A DNA stretch of 64,000 bases from Methyloterricola oryzae (GCF_000934725.1 NZ_JYNS01000015.1:40694-104693), one strand, 5' to 3'; shown: positions 18,726 to 27,462, numbered from the stretch's first letter. Made by a program: numbers and translations. The notes: a model not told the origin generated them from the sequence alone.

Positions 18726-19235
18726 TCACCGGGCGTGCTTGTTCCAGAGCCTAGGCCACCAGCGGCCCACCTGGCGGCAATAGATCCGGTAGGCATCCCC
18801 GAAGCGGAGCGCCAGACAAGGCTCTTCGTGAAAGACCAAAGCCAGATGGAATGTCAGCCACAGTCCACCGGCATACGCCAGCACCCGCGCATTGCCCAGA
18901 ATAAGCCCCTGGCCAGCGATGGCGAGCAGCACCGAGAGGTACATCGGATTGCGCACGTGCCGGTAAAAGCCCGAGACCACCAGGCATTTGGGCGGCGCCG
19001 CCGGCGCGGGCGTGCCCTGCCCGTCCCTGGCGAAATGGACCACCGACTGCAGCAGCCCGCACAGTCCAGCCAGCAATACGCCGATCCCGAGCACCGCTAT
19101 CCAGCCGGAATCGAGCAGCGATGTGTCCGCTTCCCATCCGCTGAGCCAATAGGGAACCAGCCCCGCCACGGTGCCGGGCACCGCGAGCAGAAAAAGCAAT
19201 GAAACCAGCACAATACGTAGTGACACAGACTTCAT
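18726..19235 (-). CDS. ICMT-like membrane methyltransferase family protein
   Basis: A 169-residue integral membrane protein with about four to five hydrophobic helices. The C-terminal half has the family hallmark: RHVRNPMYLSVLLAIAGQG, then a EEP pair (VFHEEPCLALRFG) and YRIYCRQVGRWWP. These residues form the S-adenosylmethionine pocket in isoprenylcysteine carboxyl methyltransferases and related phospholipid methyltransferases. Bacterial members methylate varied or unknown substrates. A GTG one codon upstream is an alternative start. Confidence 0.75.
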   Translation of the reverse strand: MKSVSLRIVLVSLLFLLAVPGTVAGLVPYWLSGWEADTSLLDSGWIAVLGIGVLLAGLCGLLQSVVHFARDGQGTPAPAAPPKCLVVSGFYRHVRNPMYLSVLLAIAGQGLILGNARVLAYAGGLWLTFHLALVFHEEPCLALRFGDAYRIYCRQVGRWWPRLWNKHAR

Positions 19236-19238
19236 CAC

Positions 19239-19556
19239 GGAAGGATCCCGGTACTTCTAAGGTCAAAGGCAGGCGGAGGCCGAGCGAGGGGGGGTCTCAA
19301 ACGGCCGCAGCGTAGCCACATGATACCCCGCTTGCGGCAAAAGCGCGCCTGGGCAAATGCTCGTCTCCCCAGTAACCATGGGCACGAAGAATGGCTACTA
19401 AGGTCCTTATAGAATTCACAAAAATTTAATTGTCGACTCGCTTGACCAACGTTAGTATTGGTCAGGCATATCGAGGAATGGACGGGCGGCGTCACATCGC
19501 CTGCCGCCAACCTTCAAACCCAGGCCAGAGCGCCGTTGCCAACCAGGAGTGAATGG
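19239..19556. other. Intergenic control region ahead of the 12-gene cation/carbon locus
   Basis: About 318 bases without a gene and clearly AT-richer than the flanks around 19360-19470. It holds the palindrome annotated separately and must contain the promoter for the long plus-strand unit that follows. Nothing else was recognised. Confidence 0.5.
19443..19464. promoter_or_regulatory. Operator-like palindrome TGACCAA-N8-TTGGTCA
   Basis: A perfect 7-base inverted repeat with an 8-base spacer lies about 95 bases before the first gene of the P-type ATPase locus. The left arm includes TTGACC, a possible -35 hexamer, although no good -10 follows at 16-18 bases. Twofold symmetry and position suggest a repressor or activator site; a simple RNA hairpin is the alternative. 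Confidence 0.4.
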
Positions 19557-19892
19557 ATGACCAGCCAGACCGTAACCGAACAAGCCGACCCCCTCAAATC
19601 CGTCGCCGACGCCATGAAGGACGCCGTGTCCCAGGCAACCGAAGACGCCGCCCGGGCCAAGGAACGCATCCGCGAAATCGGGCCGGACATCGCCAACTCC
19701 GCCTCGCGCTTCGCCTACACGGCCTCCTACATGGTCTCCTACGGTATCGTCTACGCGGCGGTCTTCGTCGCCAAGTCCGTTCCCCAGGAAAACCCGATCG
19801 TGGAGGGCTTCATCGACGGCGGACGGGCTGCCATCGAAGCGGTCAACGAAGCCAAGGGCATCACCGCCGGAGACGCTGCAGCGGCCAAATAA
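19557..19892 (+). CDS. Small membrane-associated protein, first gene of the ATPase locus
   Basis: The 111-residue product has an acidic/alanine-rich helical N-terminus (QADPLKSVADAMKDAVSQAT), one hydrophobic segment (FAYTASYMVSYGIVYAAVFVA) and a short C-terminal helix. I do not recognise the family. AGGAG eight bases before the ATG supports this start over an upstream one. It is followed by the large P-type ATPase gene after 110 bases and is probably an accessory membrane subunit of that locus; this is inferred only from position. Confidence 0.6.
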   Translation: MTSQTVTEQADPLKSVADAMKDAVSQATEDAARAKERIREIGPDIANSASRFAYTASYMVSYGIVYAAVFVAKSVPQENPIVEGFIDGGRAAIEAVNEAKGITAGDAAAAK

Positions 19893-20002
19893 AGGGCGGC
19901 GCCCGAACGGAATTCCTGCCGAGCCAGGGCGCGCCAGCCTGAGCATCCGGCGAGGTCTCGCGGCCACGCCACCCAAAACGATTTGCCCCAGGGAAGTTTG
20001 TC

Positions 20003-22612
20003 ATGTTCCACGACGTGCGCCACGCTTACTCCGCCCGCTACGACACGGCCAGGCCGCCTGCCCGAGCGGGGACATCGGATATCGTCATCTCCTTTCCCTC
20101 CCCCGGGATCATCCGCGTCAACAGCGATGCCCTTTTCAGCCACACCGAAAGCGCCGACTGCCGGCATTTTCTCGAACGCGCATTCGCTGTCGCCCAGATC
20201 GCGGGGGCGACCATCCACTCGGGCGAAACGCCCTGTGCCGACCTCAAATTCGACGCCTCAAGGCACCGGGCGAAGGACATCCTGACTGACTTGGCCGCGA
20301 GCCTGGGAGGAAGCGCGCCTGTATCGGAAACGAATGCGGAAGCGGGCAGCAAGAACCGCCTGCCCGCGGTGGCGCCGGCGGCGACGGCGCAGGACCGGCA
20401 CGGACTGGTCCATTACCACCGCTACGGGCATGTGGTCACCGGCTTTCAGATCGTGGCCGAACGCACGGGATTCTTGAGAGCCAAAAACCCGGTGCTCTAC
20501 CGCAAGAGCGGGCTGTGCCAGAGCATCGAGCGCGAACTGATGAGCGTGCTCGGCGTCGACCGCTACAAGACCCACTCCCTGCGCTGCACCGTCGAGGTGG
20601 AATTCGACCCGCGCCGTCTGACCCGGCAGCAGGTGCTGGAAATCCTCGACAGCGCCCTGGCGGCAGCGGAACACCAGGCGGAGTTGGACAAGCTGGACCT
20701 GGACCTCGCCATTTGCACTGGTTCCCTAGCCCTGGCCGGCGTTGCCCAGTTCGCGGCCCCTGCCCTGGTTCCGGCGGCTGCCGCCGTGTTCGCCTACACC
20801 ACCATACCCAGCTTCGTCGGCGCCTACGAAGTGGTGTTCAAGGAAAAACGTCTGGGCGTGGACCTGCTGGATTCCATCGTGGTGCTGGGCTGCCTGGGCA
20901 CCCTGCAGATCTTCCCCGGCGCGGTGCTGGCCTGGTGCCTGTCCTTCGGCCGCTCGCTGGTAAAAAAGACCGAGGACAACTCCAAGAAAATGTTGCTCAG
21001 CGCCTTCGGCAAGCAGCCGCGCTTCGTCTGGCTGCTCAAGGAGGGCGTGGAAATCGAGGTTTCCCTGGACCGTGTGAACGCCGGCGACATCGTGGTCGCG
21101 CACACCGGCGACATGGTGCCAGTGGACGGGCACATCACCGAAGGGATGGCCATGATCGACCAGCAAGCCCTCACCGGTGAATCCACCCCGGCGGAGAAAG
21201 GCGTGGGCGATCGCGTCTATGCCTCCACCATCATGGTGGCGGGCAAGATCTACATCTCGGTGGAAAAGGCCGGCAGCGAGACCGCTTCCGCCAAAATCAG
21301 TCAGATCCTCAACGACACGGCGGGCTACAAGCTCACCTCGCAGAACAAGGGCGAGCGCCTGGCGGACACCGCCGTGGTGCCTACGCTGGCGGCTGGCGCG
21401 CTGGCCTACAGCCTGCTCGGTCCCCATGCCGGCGTGGCCGTGCTCAACAGCGACCTGGGCACCGGCATCCGCATGGCGGCGCCCCTGGCCATGCTCTCCA
21501 CCCTGGCCCTGTGCGCGCAAAAAGGCATCCTGGTGAAGGACGGACGTGCACTGGAACTGATGGGCGAGATCGACACGGTCCTGTTCGACAAGACCGGAAC
21601 CCTCACCCGCGAGCGCCCCGAGGTGGGCCGCATCATCAGTTCCAACGGCTTCAAGGAACTGGACGTGCTGCGCTACGCCGCCACCGCGGAACAGAAATTC
21701 CACCACCCCATCGCCCTGGCCATCCTGCACAAGGCCGAGGAACTGGGCGTGGAACTGGCAACCACCGACGAGACCCAGTACCGCATCGGTTACGGCATCA
21801 GCGTGGGCATCGACGGGCACACGGTCCGGGTCGGCAGCCGCCGCTACATGGACATGGAAGGCATCGCCATCCCCCCCGCGGTGGAGAAAGCCCTTGCGGC
21901 CGCCCACCAGGAAGGCAACACCATGGTGATGGTGGGCGTGGATGACAAGCTGGGCGGAGCCCTGGAACTGCAGGCCTCCGTGCGCCCGGAAGTAAGGGAG
22001 ATCGTCGAAGGTCTGCGCGCGCGCGGCATCAAGCATCTGGCCATCATCTCCGGCGACCACGAGGCGCCCACCAAGAAGCTGGCGGAGGATCTGGGCATGG
22101 ACCGCTACTTCGCCCAGGTGCTGCCGGCGGACAAGGCCGACTATGTGGAAAAACTGCAGCAGGAAGGCCGCAAGGTCTGCTTCGTCGGCGACGGCATCAA
22201 CGATTCCATCGCCCTGAAGAAGGCCAACGTGTCCATTTCCCTGCGCGGCGCCACGTCCATCGCCACCGACACGGCGCAGATCGTGTTCATGGAGCAGGGG
22301 CTTGGCAAACTCTGTGAACTGCGAGACATAGCCCACGCCATGGACCGCAATGTCCGCAACAGCTGGATCATGATCGTCGTGCCCAACGTGGTTTGCGTCG
22401 CCGGCGTGTTCCTGGCAGGCTTCGGCATCGGCGCCTCCGTGCTCACCAACAACGTCGCCGCCCTGGGCGCGCTGGCCAACGGTGTCTGGCCCATGCGCAA
22501 GGTGGCGCAGTTGGAGGCGGAGCGTCGCCACCGGCTGGAACTGGAGCTGAAACAGGCGGGTTTCGGCGGCGAAGCGCAGGAATCGGACCCCGCGCCGCTG
22601 TTACCGGCCTGA
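20003..22612 (+). CDS. P1B-like P-type ATPase without a CPC metal site
   Basis: The 869-residue protein has two N-terminal ferredoxin-like (HMA-fold-like) regions, about residues 28-95 and 137-225, with no CxxC metal motif, then a P1B-type core. Catalytic parts are intact: TGES 391-394, DKTGT with the phosphorylated Asp529, the P1B HP motif (KFHHPIALAI) and GDGIND around Asp730/Asp734. In the helix before DKTGT, where P1B pumps carry Cys-Pro-Cys, the aligned residues are Leu-Gly-Thr (485-487, within SDLGTGIRMAAPLAM), so no thiol metal site exists there. It should be an active ATP-driven pump, but of an unknown substrate. HMA-superfamily domains lacking CxxC and rich in basic residues (CoBaHMA) are known in bacterial P-type ATPases; the second domain could be one. 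Confidence 0.85.
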   Translation: MFHDVRHAYSARYDTARPPARAGTSDIVISFPSPGIIRVNSDALFSHTESADCRHFLERAFAVAQIAGATIHSGETPCADLKFDASRHRAKDILTDLAASLGGSAPVSETNAEAGSKNRLPAVAPAATAQDRHGLVHYHRYGHVVTGFQIVAERTGFLRAKNPVLYRKSGLCQSIERELMSVLGVDRYKTHSLRCTVEVEFDPRRLTRQQVLEILDSALAAAEHQAELDKLDLDLAICTGSLALAGVAQFAAPALVPAAAAVFAYTTIPSFVGAYEVVFKEKRLGVDLLDSIVVLGCLGTLQIFPGAVLAWCLSFGRSLVKKTEDNSKKMLLSAFGKQPRFVWLLKEGVEIEVSLDRVNAGDIVVAHTGDMVPVDGHITEGMAMIDQQALTGESTPAEKGVGDRVYASTIMVAGKIYISVEKAGSETASAKISQILNDTAGYKLTSQNKGERLADTAVVPTLAAGALAYSLLGPHAGVAVLNSDLGTGIRMAAPLAMLSTLALCAQKGILVKDGRALELMGEIDTVLFDKTGTLTRERPEVGRIISSNGFKELDVLRYAATAEQKFHHPIALAILHKAEELGVELATTDETQYRIGYGISVGIDGHTVRVGSRRYMDMEGIAIPPAVEKALAAAHQEGNTMVMVGVDDKLGGALELQASVRPEVREIVEGLRARGIKHLAIISGDHEAPTKKLAEDLGMDRYFAQVLPADKADYVEKLQQEGRKVCFVGDGINDSIALKKANVSISLRGATSIATDTAQIVFMEQGLGKLCELRDIAHAMDRNVRNSWIMIVVPNVVCVAGVFLAGFGIGASVLTNNVAALGALANGVWPMRKVAQLEAERRHRLELELKQAGFGGEAQESDPAPLLPA

Positions 22613-22651
22613 TCTGGATTTCCCCCTTCGAAACTGCAGGAGTGAACAGCG

Positions 22652-23182
22652 ATGGCAACCCGAAAACCCGCCTCGAAATCGGCCGCAGCCGCCAGTGAAG
22701 CCACCGCGGTCGCAACCGCCACCGGCCCCACGTCGGAAGAGGCGGGGACGGAGCCGCGCTTTCATTTCTTCCTGATCGACACCGGCTGGAAGTCCACGGC
22801 GGCTCGCGTGATCCGCGATAACTTCCGCATGATCCGGGAGTTCCAGAACCATGATCCCTTGTACGTGCTGTCGCGGGAACAGTCGGTCAAGCTGATCCGG
22901 GAGAATCCGGACCTGATCGGCAAGGACCCCATCATCCTGGTGCACGACCTGCAGGCCAAGGGCGGGCGCGGTGAATCGGGCTATCATGGCTTTCGCCTGT
23001 GCCTGGGACTCATCAAGAACAGCCAGCAGGCCCTCAAGGCCATGCAGGAGTTCCTGCGTTTCTTGCACAGTCATCGCAACTGCGCCGACATTGAACAGGC
23101 CATCCGTCAGAAACTGCACCGGCAGGGACTGGAGGGCGCCATCGACGTGATCCGCGAGGGCGCCCAGGAACTCATGGAATAA
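22652..23182 (+). CDS. Unknown protein of the ATPase locus
   Basis: The 176-residue product has an alanine/threonine-rich N-terminal extension (first 40 residues), then a compact alpha/beta part with FHFFLIDTGWKSTAARVI, DPLYVLSREQSV and DPIILVHDLQAKG strands and a long helical C-terminus. No membrane segment and no family that I recognise. AGGAG ten bases before the ATG gives a firm start. It lies between the two P-type ATPase genes with gaps of 39 and 26 bases, so it is likely a cytoplasmic partner of the transporter pair. Confidence 0.65.
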   Translation: MATRKPASKSAAAASEATAVATATGPTSEEAGTEPRFHFFLIDTGWKSTAARVIRDNFRMIREFQNHDPLYVLSREQSVKLIRENPDLIGKDPIILVHDLQAKGGRGESGYHGFRLCLGLIKNSQQALKAMQEFLRFLHSHRNCADIEQAIRQKLHRQGLEGAIDVIREGAQELME

Positions 23183-23208
23183 CCCCCCCCAACCCACGAG
23201 GTTCACCA

Positions 23209-23412
23209 ATGGACAAGGTCAGTGAAATCGTCACCACACTGTTTGGCGCCGTAGTCATAGCCGCCATGGGATTCGAGATCAACCGCCGGCGCAAGCATTT
23301 GCGCGAGGTGTATGACGTCCTCGACTCCGACACCAAGCATGTGGCAGCCACCCTGGAGGAAATGGTCAGCCAGGGCGCCCTGCGGCCCTATCTGGGAGAA
23401 ACCTGGGAGTGA
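23209..23412 (+). CDS. Small single-helix membrane protein of the ATPase locus
   Basis: The 67-residue product begins with one hydrophobic helix (IVTTLFGAVVIAAMGFEI), followed by a basic stop-transfer segment (NRRRKHLREVYDV) and an acidic helical tail. GAGG precedes the ATG. Its stop codon overlaps the GTG start of the pseudo-ATPase (GTGA), which implies translational coupling and perhaps a structural role beside that protein. No family recognised. Confidence 0.65.
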   Translation: MDKVSEIVTTLFGAVVIAAMGFEINRRRKHLREVYDVLDSDTKHVAATLEEMVSQGALRPYLGETWE

Positions 23413-25781
23413 GCGATTCCGCCGCGCCGCGCATACGCCTTGAGCCCGACGCCCTGCGCATCAATGCCCCGGCGGTGTTCGGGGCCGATGCGGGGGAGCA
23501 GGCCCGCCGTTTTGCCGGGCGGGTATTCGCCCTTCCGGAAGTCGATTCCGTTCACCTGCGTCCCGCCTCCGCCGAGGCGGTGGTGCGCTTCCAGGTCGGA
23601 CCGGACCAGCGGGCGGGCTTTCTTGAGCGATTCTCCGCCCTGCTCGCGGCGGCCGACGAAGCAGCCGGCCGGGTCGCACTTCCGGAGTGGCCGGCAAACC
23701 AGCCGGCCAGCCTGTTCCGCTTCGAGTCCCTGGTGTCCCTGTTCGAAGTCACCCGGCTGGAACCCGGCCAGCTGCAACTTCGGCATAGCGCCATCAGCCG
23801 CGACCCGGCCCTGCCGGGCCGTCTTGAGCTTGCATTGACGCCACTCCAGGGCGTGTCGCAGGCCAGCGCCAACGGCGCGACCGGCAAGCTCGCCGTGACA
23901 TTCCAGCTGGACTGCACCGACCTGACGCAATTGATCCGCACCGCCGAATCCCAACTGGCCGCGCCCCAGACCGCCCTCGTGCGGCTGAATCCCACGCCCA
24001 CCCAGTTGGGACTGGCCAACGCCACCCTGGGCCTCGCGGCGGTGGGCGAGTTGGCCTTGCCGGCGGTACTGCCGGTCTGCGTCGGCATGCTGGTGGCGAC
24101 CAATCTGGGAACCATCCGCGAAGCCGGCCGCCAGATCAGTTCGGGCAAACTCGGATTGCCTGTCTTGTACACGGCGCTGCTGGGCTGCTCCATCACCACC
24201 GGTCAGATCGTGGCCCATGCCCTGATGGAATGGTCGTTCCGCTTCTGGGCCGGACGCACCGAAAAAACCATGGCCGAGCAGTGCCGCAGCCTGATCAACG
24301 ACGCGCTCCCGGTGCCTGACCATGCCCATGTGGTGCGCTCGGACCAGGTGGACGCGCGCCTGCCCAGCGATATGCTGCGCCCCGGACACCACATCCGCGT
24401 CGCTGGCGGCGAATCGGCGCCGGCCGACGGGGAGATCGTGGCGGGCGTGGTCCTGGTGGACGAGGCTGCTGTAGCCGGCACGCCAGGCGCGGTGCGCAAG
24501 CGCCGGGGAGACATCCTCCTAGCGGGCTCGCGGGTCCTGGCGGGACGTGCCGAAGTGGCAGTGTCCGCCACCGCCATGAACACACGGGCAGCCGACCTGG
24601 CCCAGCAGATCATCGTCGCGGCACGCACGCTGACTACCGACCCTGATCTGCGCGGCAAGGCGCGGCAACTCTCCGACCGGGCCGTTCCGCCCACCCTGGC
24701 GGCAGCAGGAGTTGGATGGGCAGTCGGCGGTCTTTTCACCGTGGGCGCCGTGCTGCACCAGGATTACGCCTCCGGCGCCAACTTGGCGGTGCCCGTGCAG
24801 ACCCTGAAGGACATGGGGCAGGCCCTGCGCTCCGGCTGCGTGGTCCGTTCCGGCTCAGCCCTCTCCCGTCTCGGCGAAAGCCGCTTCCTGGTGCTGGACA
24901 CCGCGGCGCTCCTTGAGGAACCAGTCTTCGAACTGGCCAGCCTGGAAAGCCGCCTGGCCGAGGGGGAAACCAACAATCTGCTGCGCTACGTCGCCGGGGC
25001 CGCCTATTACCTGGGCGACGGACGCTCTTCGGCTTTGGCTGAGGTTTGCCGCAGCCTGGGGCTGGTGGTGCGCGTGCCGCAACTCATCGCCCTGGAGGAA
25101 CGGCGTGTCGCCGTGCGCCAGGGCCAGCACACCATCGCCCTGAACAGCGATGAGACGAGCCCGGACGATCAGTCGCCGCCACCGCTGGTTGTGGAAATCG
25201 ACGGGAATGAAGTCGCGCGCCTCTCGTTTCGCACCGGGCAGTTGGCCCGCGCCGCCGAGCCCATCCGTCAGTTGCGGGCTAAGGGCCTTCAGGTGTTCCT
25301 GCTGTCCAGCGGCCCGGAGGCGGAAACCGCCGCTCTGGCCCAGCGCCTGGGGATCGAACTCCACGGCGGGGACTTCAACCCTGAACAGAAGATCCGTTTT
25401 CTTCACGGCCTGCGCAAGCGCGGCGTCAAGGCGAGCTATGTCGCTCCTCGAATGAATCCCGAACTGGCCCGGGCAGCCCATGTGGCCGTAGCCTTGGGCG
25501 GAGCTAACGGCGCCTCCACCGGCGCCGACCTGGCCCTGCTGGGGGATTCGCTGCACGGGTTGGCGGAAGTCACCGCACTGGCCCTGGGTCATGAGAGCCG
25601 TGTGCGCGAACTCAGCCGGCGCTCTCTATTGCCGAACCTCCTATGCGTCGCCGGCGGCTATGCCGGGATGCTGAATGGCATCACCGCTGGCGTGCTGGCC
25701 AATATTGGCGTTTTCAATGTCTACCGGCAGGCGGCGGATTCCGGCGCTGCGGCAACGGCCCACGAGGGGATACGCGCATGA
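23409..25781 (+). CDS. Catalytically degenerate P-type ATPase homologue (pseudo-ATPase)
   Basis: The 790-residue protein follows the same plan as its neighbour two genes upstream: two ferredoxin-like N-terminal regions, membrane helices, an actuator region, a cytoplasmic ATP/phosphorylation region and C-terminal helices. Every catalytic motif is altered: TGES becomes AGTP (356-359), DKTGT becomes DTAAL with only Asp497 kept, the HP motif is gone (YLGDGRSSALAE), and GDGIND becomes APRMNP (679-684), losing both aspartates. Yet the frame is open throughout and codon use is normal, so it is a maintained pseudoenzyme, not a decaying gene. It starts with GTG inside the previous stop and ends in ATGA with the next gene. 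A regulatory or structural partner of the active pump is the likely role. Confidence 0.85.
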   Translation: MSDSAAPRIRLEPDALRINAPAVFGADAGEQARRFAGRVFALPEVDSVHLRPASAEAVVRFQVGPDQRAGFLERFSALLAAADEAAGRVALPEWPANQPASLFRFESLVSLFEVTRLEPGQLQLRHSAISRDPALPGRLELALTPLQGVSQASANGATGKLAVTFQLDCTDLTQLIRTAESQLAAPQTALVRLNPTPTQLGLANATLGLAAVGELALPAVLPVCVGMLVATNLGTIREAGRQISSGKLGLPVLYTALLGCSITTGQIVAHALMEWSFRFWAGRTEKTMAEQCRSLINDALPVPDHAHVVRSDQVDARLPSDMLRPGHHIRVAGGESAPADGEIVAGVVLVDEAAVAGTPGAVRKRRGDILLAGSRVLAGRAEVAVSATAMNTRAADLAQQIIVAARTLTTDPDLRGKARQLSDRAVPPTLAAAGVGWAVGGLFTVGAVLHQDYASGANLAVPVQTLKDMGQALRSGCVVRSGSALSRLGESRFLVLDTAALLEEPVFELASLESRLAEGETNNLLRYVAGAAYYLGDGRSSALAEVCRSLGLVVRVPQLIALEERRVAVRQGQHTIALNSDETSPDDQSPPPLVVEIDGNEVARLSFRTGQLARAAEPIRQLRAKGLQVFLLSSGPEAETAALAQRLGIELHGGDFNPEQKIRFLHGLRKRGVKASYVAPRMNPELARAAHVAVALGGANGASTGADLALLGDSLHGLAEVTALALGHESRVRELSRRSLLPNLLCVAGGYAGMLNGITAGVLANIGVFNVYRQAADSGAAATAHEGIRA

Positions 25782-26239
25782 GCGAAGCTCAAACTCCAAA
25801 AAAGCCGCGAGCCAAGCGCAAAACCGGTGGGGATGCACCAGCGGCGGCCAAGCCCGCGCGCAAAAAGGCACAGGCCAGACCAGCACCGCCCCCGCCGGAA
25901 CCGGAATCCGAGGCTATGCCTTCGCAATCCACCGCGATCGCTGTGGCGCCGGCCGAGCCTATGGACCCGGCCGACGAGCAGGTGGTGGAGCGCGCCGAGC
26001 ATGTCAGCCGAGGTGCGGGTTGGGCTCTGATCACCGCCGGCATCGTCGGCCTGGTGGTGCCCGGCGTGCTGGGCACGCCCTTCCTGATTCTGGGCGGCAT
26101 GGCGCTATGGCCGGGTAACCGCAAGCGCATCGAGCGCTGGCGTCAGGGCCATTCCCCCAAGGCGTTCCACGGCGCCATGAAGCAGATCAACCGGTTTCTG
26201 GATGATCTGGACAAGCGCTACCCGCGCAAGGGGCCCTGA
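25778..26239 (+). CDS. Mini membrane protein A with Lys/Ala/Pro-rich head
   Basis: The 153-residue product starts with a 70-residue low-complexity region rich in Lys, Ala and Pro, then a tight hydrophobic hairpin (GWALITAGIVGLVVPGVLG and PFLILGGMALWP) and a basic C-terminal part ending MKQINRFLDDLDKRYP. The hairpin and the ending match the protein encoded at 27085, so the two are paralogues that flank the EcsC-like gene. The ATG overlaps the pseudo-ATPase stop (ATGA). Function unknown. Confidence 0.7.
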   Translation: MSEAQTPKKPRAKRKTGGDAPAAAKPARKKAQARPAPPPPEPESEAMPSQSTAIAVAPAEPMDPADEQVVERAEHVSRGAGWALITAGIVGLVVPGVLGTPFLILGGMALWPGNRKRIERWRQGHSPKAFHGAMKQINRFLDDLDKRYPRKGP

Positions 26240-26245
26240 TCCTGC

Positions 26246-27070
26246 ATGAGGGCAGCAAAGCTTCAGGCCAAGCTGCCGCAGCCGGCCCTGAGCGAGTACG
26301 AGGCATCCCAGGTCGCCGAAATTGCCGCCTGGAAGGCCAAAAGGCCGAGCCTGGTCACGCGGATCACCGGGGCTCTGGCGGCGCCGGTGGGAAAACTGGC
26401 CAACCGGTTGATGCCGCAAGGCGCGGTCAGCGCGGCCATCGAGGGCTTGAACAAGATGGCGGGCAGCCTAGCCCGGGACGACAGCATCCTCAAGGACGCG
26501 GAACTTCAGGCGGAAGGCATCCAGTCCCTGGAAGAACTGGCGCGAAAGCCCCTGGAATTTGCCGACGCGCTTTCCGGCCGCATCATCCGGGACGCCGGCA
26601 CCATCGCCTTGGGCATGGGTGCCGCCACCGGAACCGGCGGCCCGGTGGCCGCCGCCGCGGGACTGCCGGTGCTGCTGGCAGGGGCCATGCGCGTCATATA
26701 CCGGGTCTCGCAGGCTTACGGGTTCAGCATCGACCAGCCCGGCGACAAGGAACTGATGCTGCATGTGCTCGCCCTCTCCACGGCCAACAGCGCCGCGGAT
26801 CGCAAGCGGGCCATGAGCAATTACCAACGCCAGATCGAGACGACTTTCTTGCGTCAGGCCTTCGAGGAGTCCGCGCAGAAGGCCCTGCAACGGGCGGTTC
26901 TGGGAGCGGAACTGGGCGTGCTGGTGCCGGGCTTCAGCATTGCCTTCAACGCCTACCTGAACCGGGAGTTCGTGAACCGGGCGGGCGAGACCGCCAAACG
27001 CGTGTTTCAGGAGCACTGGCTGCGGGAACGGGGCAAGGTCGCCTGGATCACCCCGTCGAGAAGCCTTTAA
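26246..27070 (+). CDS. EcsC-family protein
   Basis: The 274-residue protein matches the EcsC family: helical N-terminus, the central segment GRIIRDAGTIALGMGAATGTGGPVAAAAG, and the downstream part YRVSQAYGFSID...KELMLHVLALS, followed by GLVPGFS-type sequence (LGVLVPGFSIAFNAYLNREF). EcsC proteins are membrane-associated and of unclear biochemical function; they often accompany transporters or are found on membrane and lipid compartments. It sits 6 bases after one mini membrane protein and 14 bases before its paralogue. Confidence 0.8.
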   Translation: MRAAKLQAKLPQPALSEYEASQVAEIAAWKAKRPSLVTRITGALAAPVGKLANRLMPQGAVSAAIEGLNKMAGSLARDDSILKDAELQAEGIQSLEELARKPLEFADALSGRIIRDAGTIALGMGAATGTGGPVAAAAGLPVLLAGAMRVIYRVSQAYGFSIDQPGDKELMLHVLALSTANSAADRKRAMSNYQRQIETTFLRQAFEESAQKALQRAVLGAELGVLVPGFSIAFNAYLNREFVNRAGETAKRVFQEHWLRERGKVAWITPSRSL

Positions 27071-27084
27071 GAAGGGAAGGCGCC

Positions 27085-27462
27085 ATGAGCGAGATCGAGA
27101 GCAAAGACCTGCATACCCTGGAGTCCGACGGCAAGGTCGTCTGGATCCGGGCTAGGCAACAGCCGGAGGCTCCGGAGGCTGCCGCTCCCGACCCTGTTGG
27201 CGACGAGCGCTTGCAGCAACTGCCGCGGGACGTCGGCTGGATGCTGTTCGGAGTCGGCTTTGCCGGCTTCGTGGCCCCGGGCATCTTCGGCCTGCCCTTC
27301 ATGGTGGCGGGTGGCGTGATCCTGTGGCCGCAAACCGCCTCGCGCGTCCAGTCCATGATCGGATTCCGACCCCAGTCGCCCGCCGCCAAGGCCGGCATGA
27401 AGCAGATATCACGCTTTTTGGACGATCTGGAGCGGCGCTTCCCCTCACCGGGCAAGCCCTGA
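27085..27462 (+). CDS. Mini membrane protein B, paralogue of the gene at 25778
   Basis: The 125-residue product has a charged N-terminal head, a hydrophobic hairpin (GWMLFGVGFAGFVAPGIFG and PFMVAGGVILWP) and a C-terminal MKQISRFLDDLERRFP. These blocks align residue for residue with the other mini membrane protein of the locus, although the heads are unrelated. It probably inserts as two short helices in the inner membrane; the Gly-Pro-rich turn is conserved in both. Family not recognised. Confidence 0.7.
   Translation: MSEIESKDLHTLESDGKVVWIRARQQPEAPEAAAPDPVGDERLQQLPRDVGWMLFGVGFAGFVAPGIFGLPFMVAGGVILWPQTASRVQSMIGFRPQSPAAKAGMKQISRFLDDLERRFPSPGKP

Noticed and set aside
20726..22531. A 601-codon minus-strand frame antisense to the P-type ATPase
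   Set aside because: Same reason: the plus strand holds intact P-type motifs and the antisense translation is His/Gly-rich noise.
20003..22612. Annotation as a copper or zinc exporting ATPase
   Set aside because: The core is P1B-like, but the transport-helix CPC and N-terminal CxxC motifs are absent, so a metal cannot be named.
23409..25781. Calling the second ATPase a pseudogene
   Set aside because: No stop or frameshift, normal codon use and translational coupling on both sides indicate a maintained protein that has lost catalysis.
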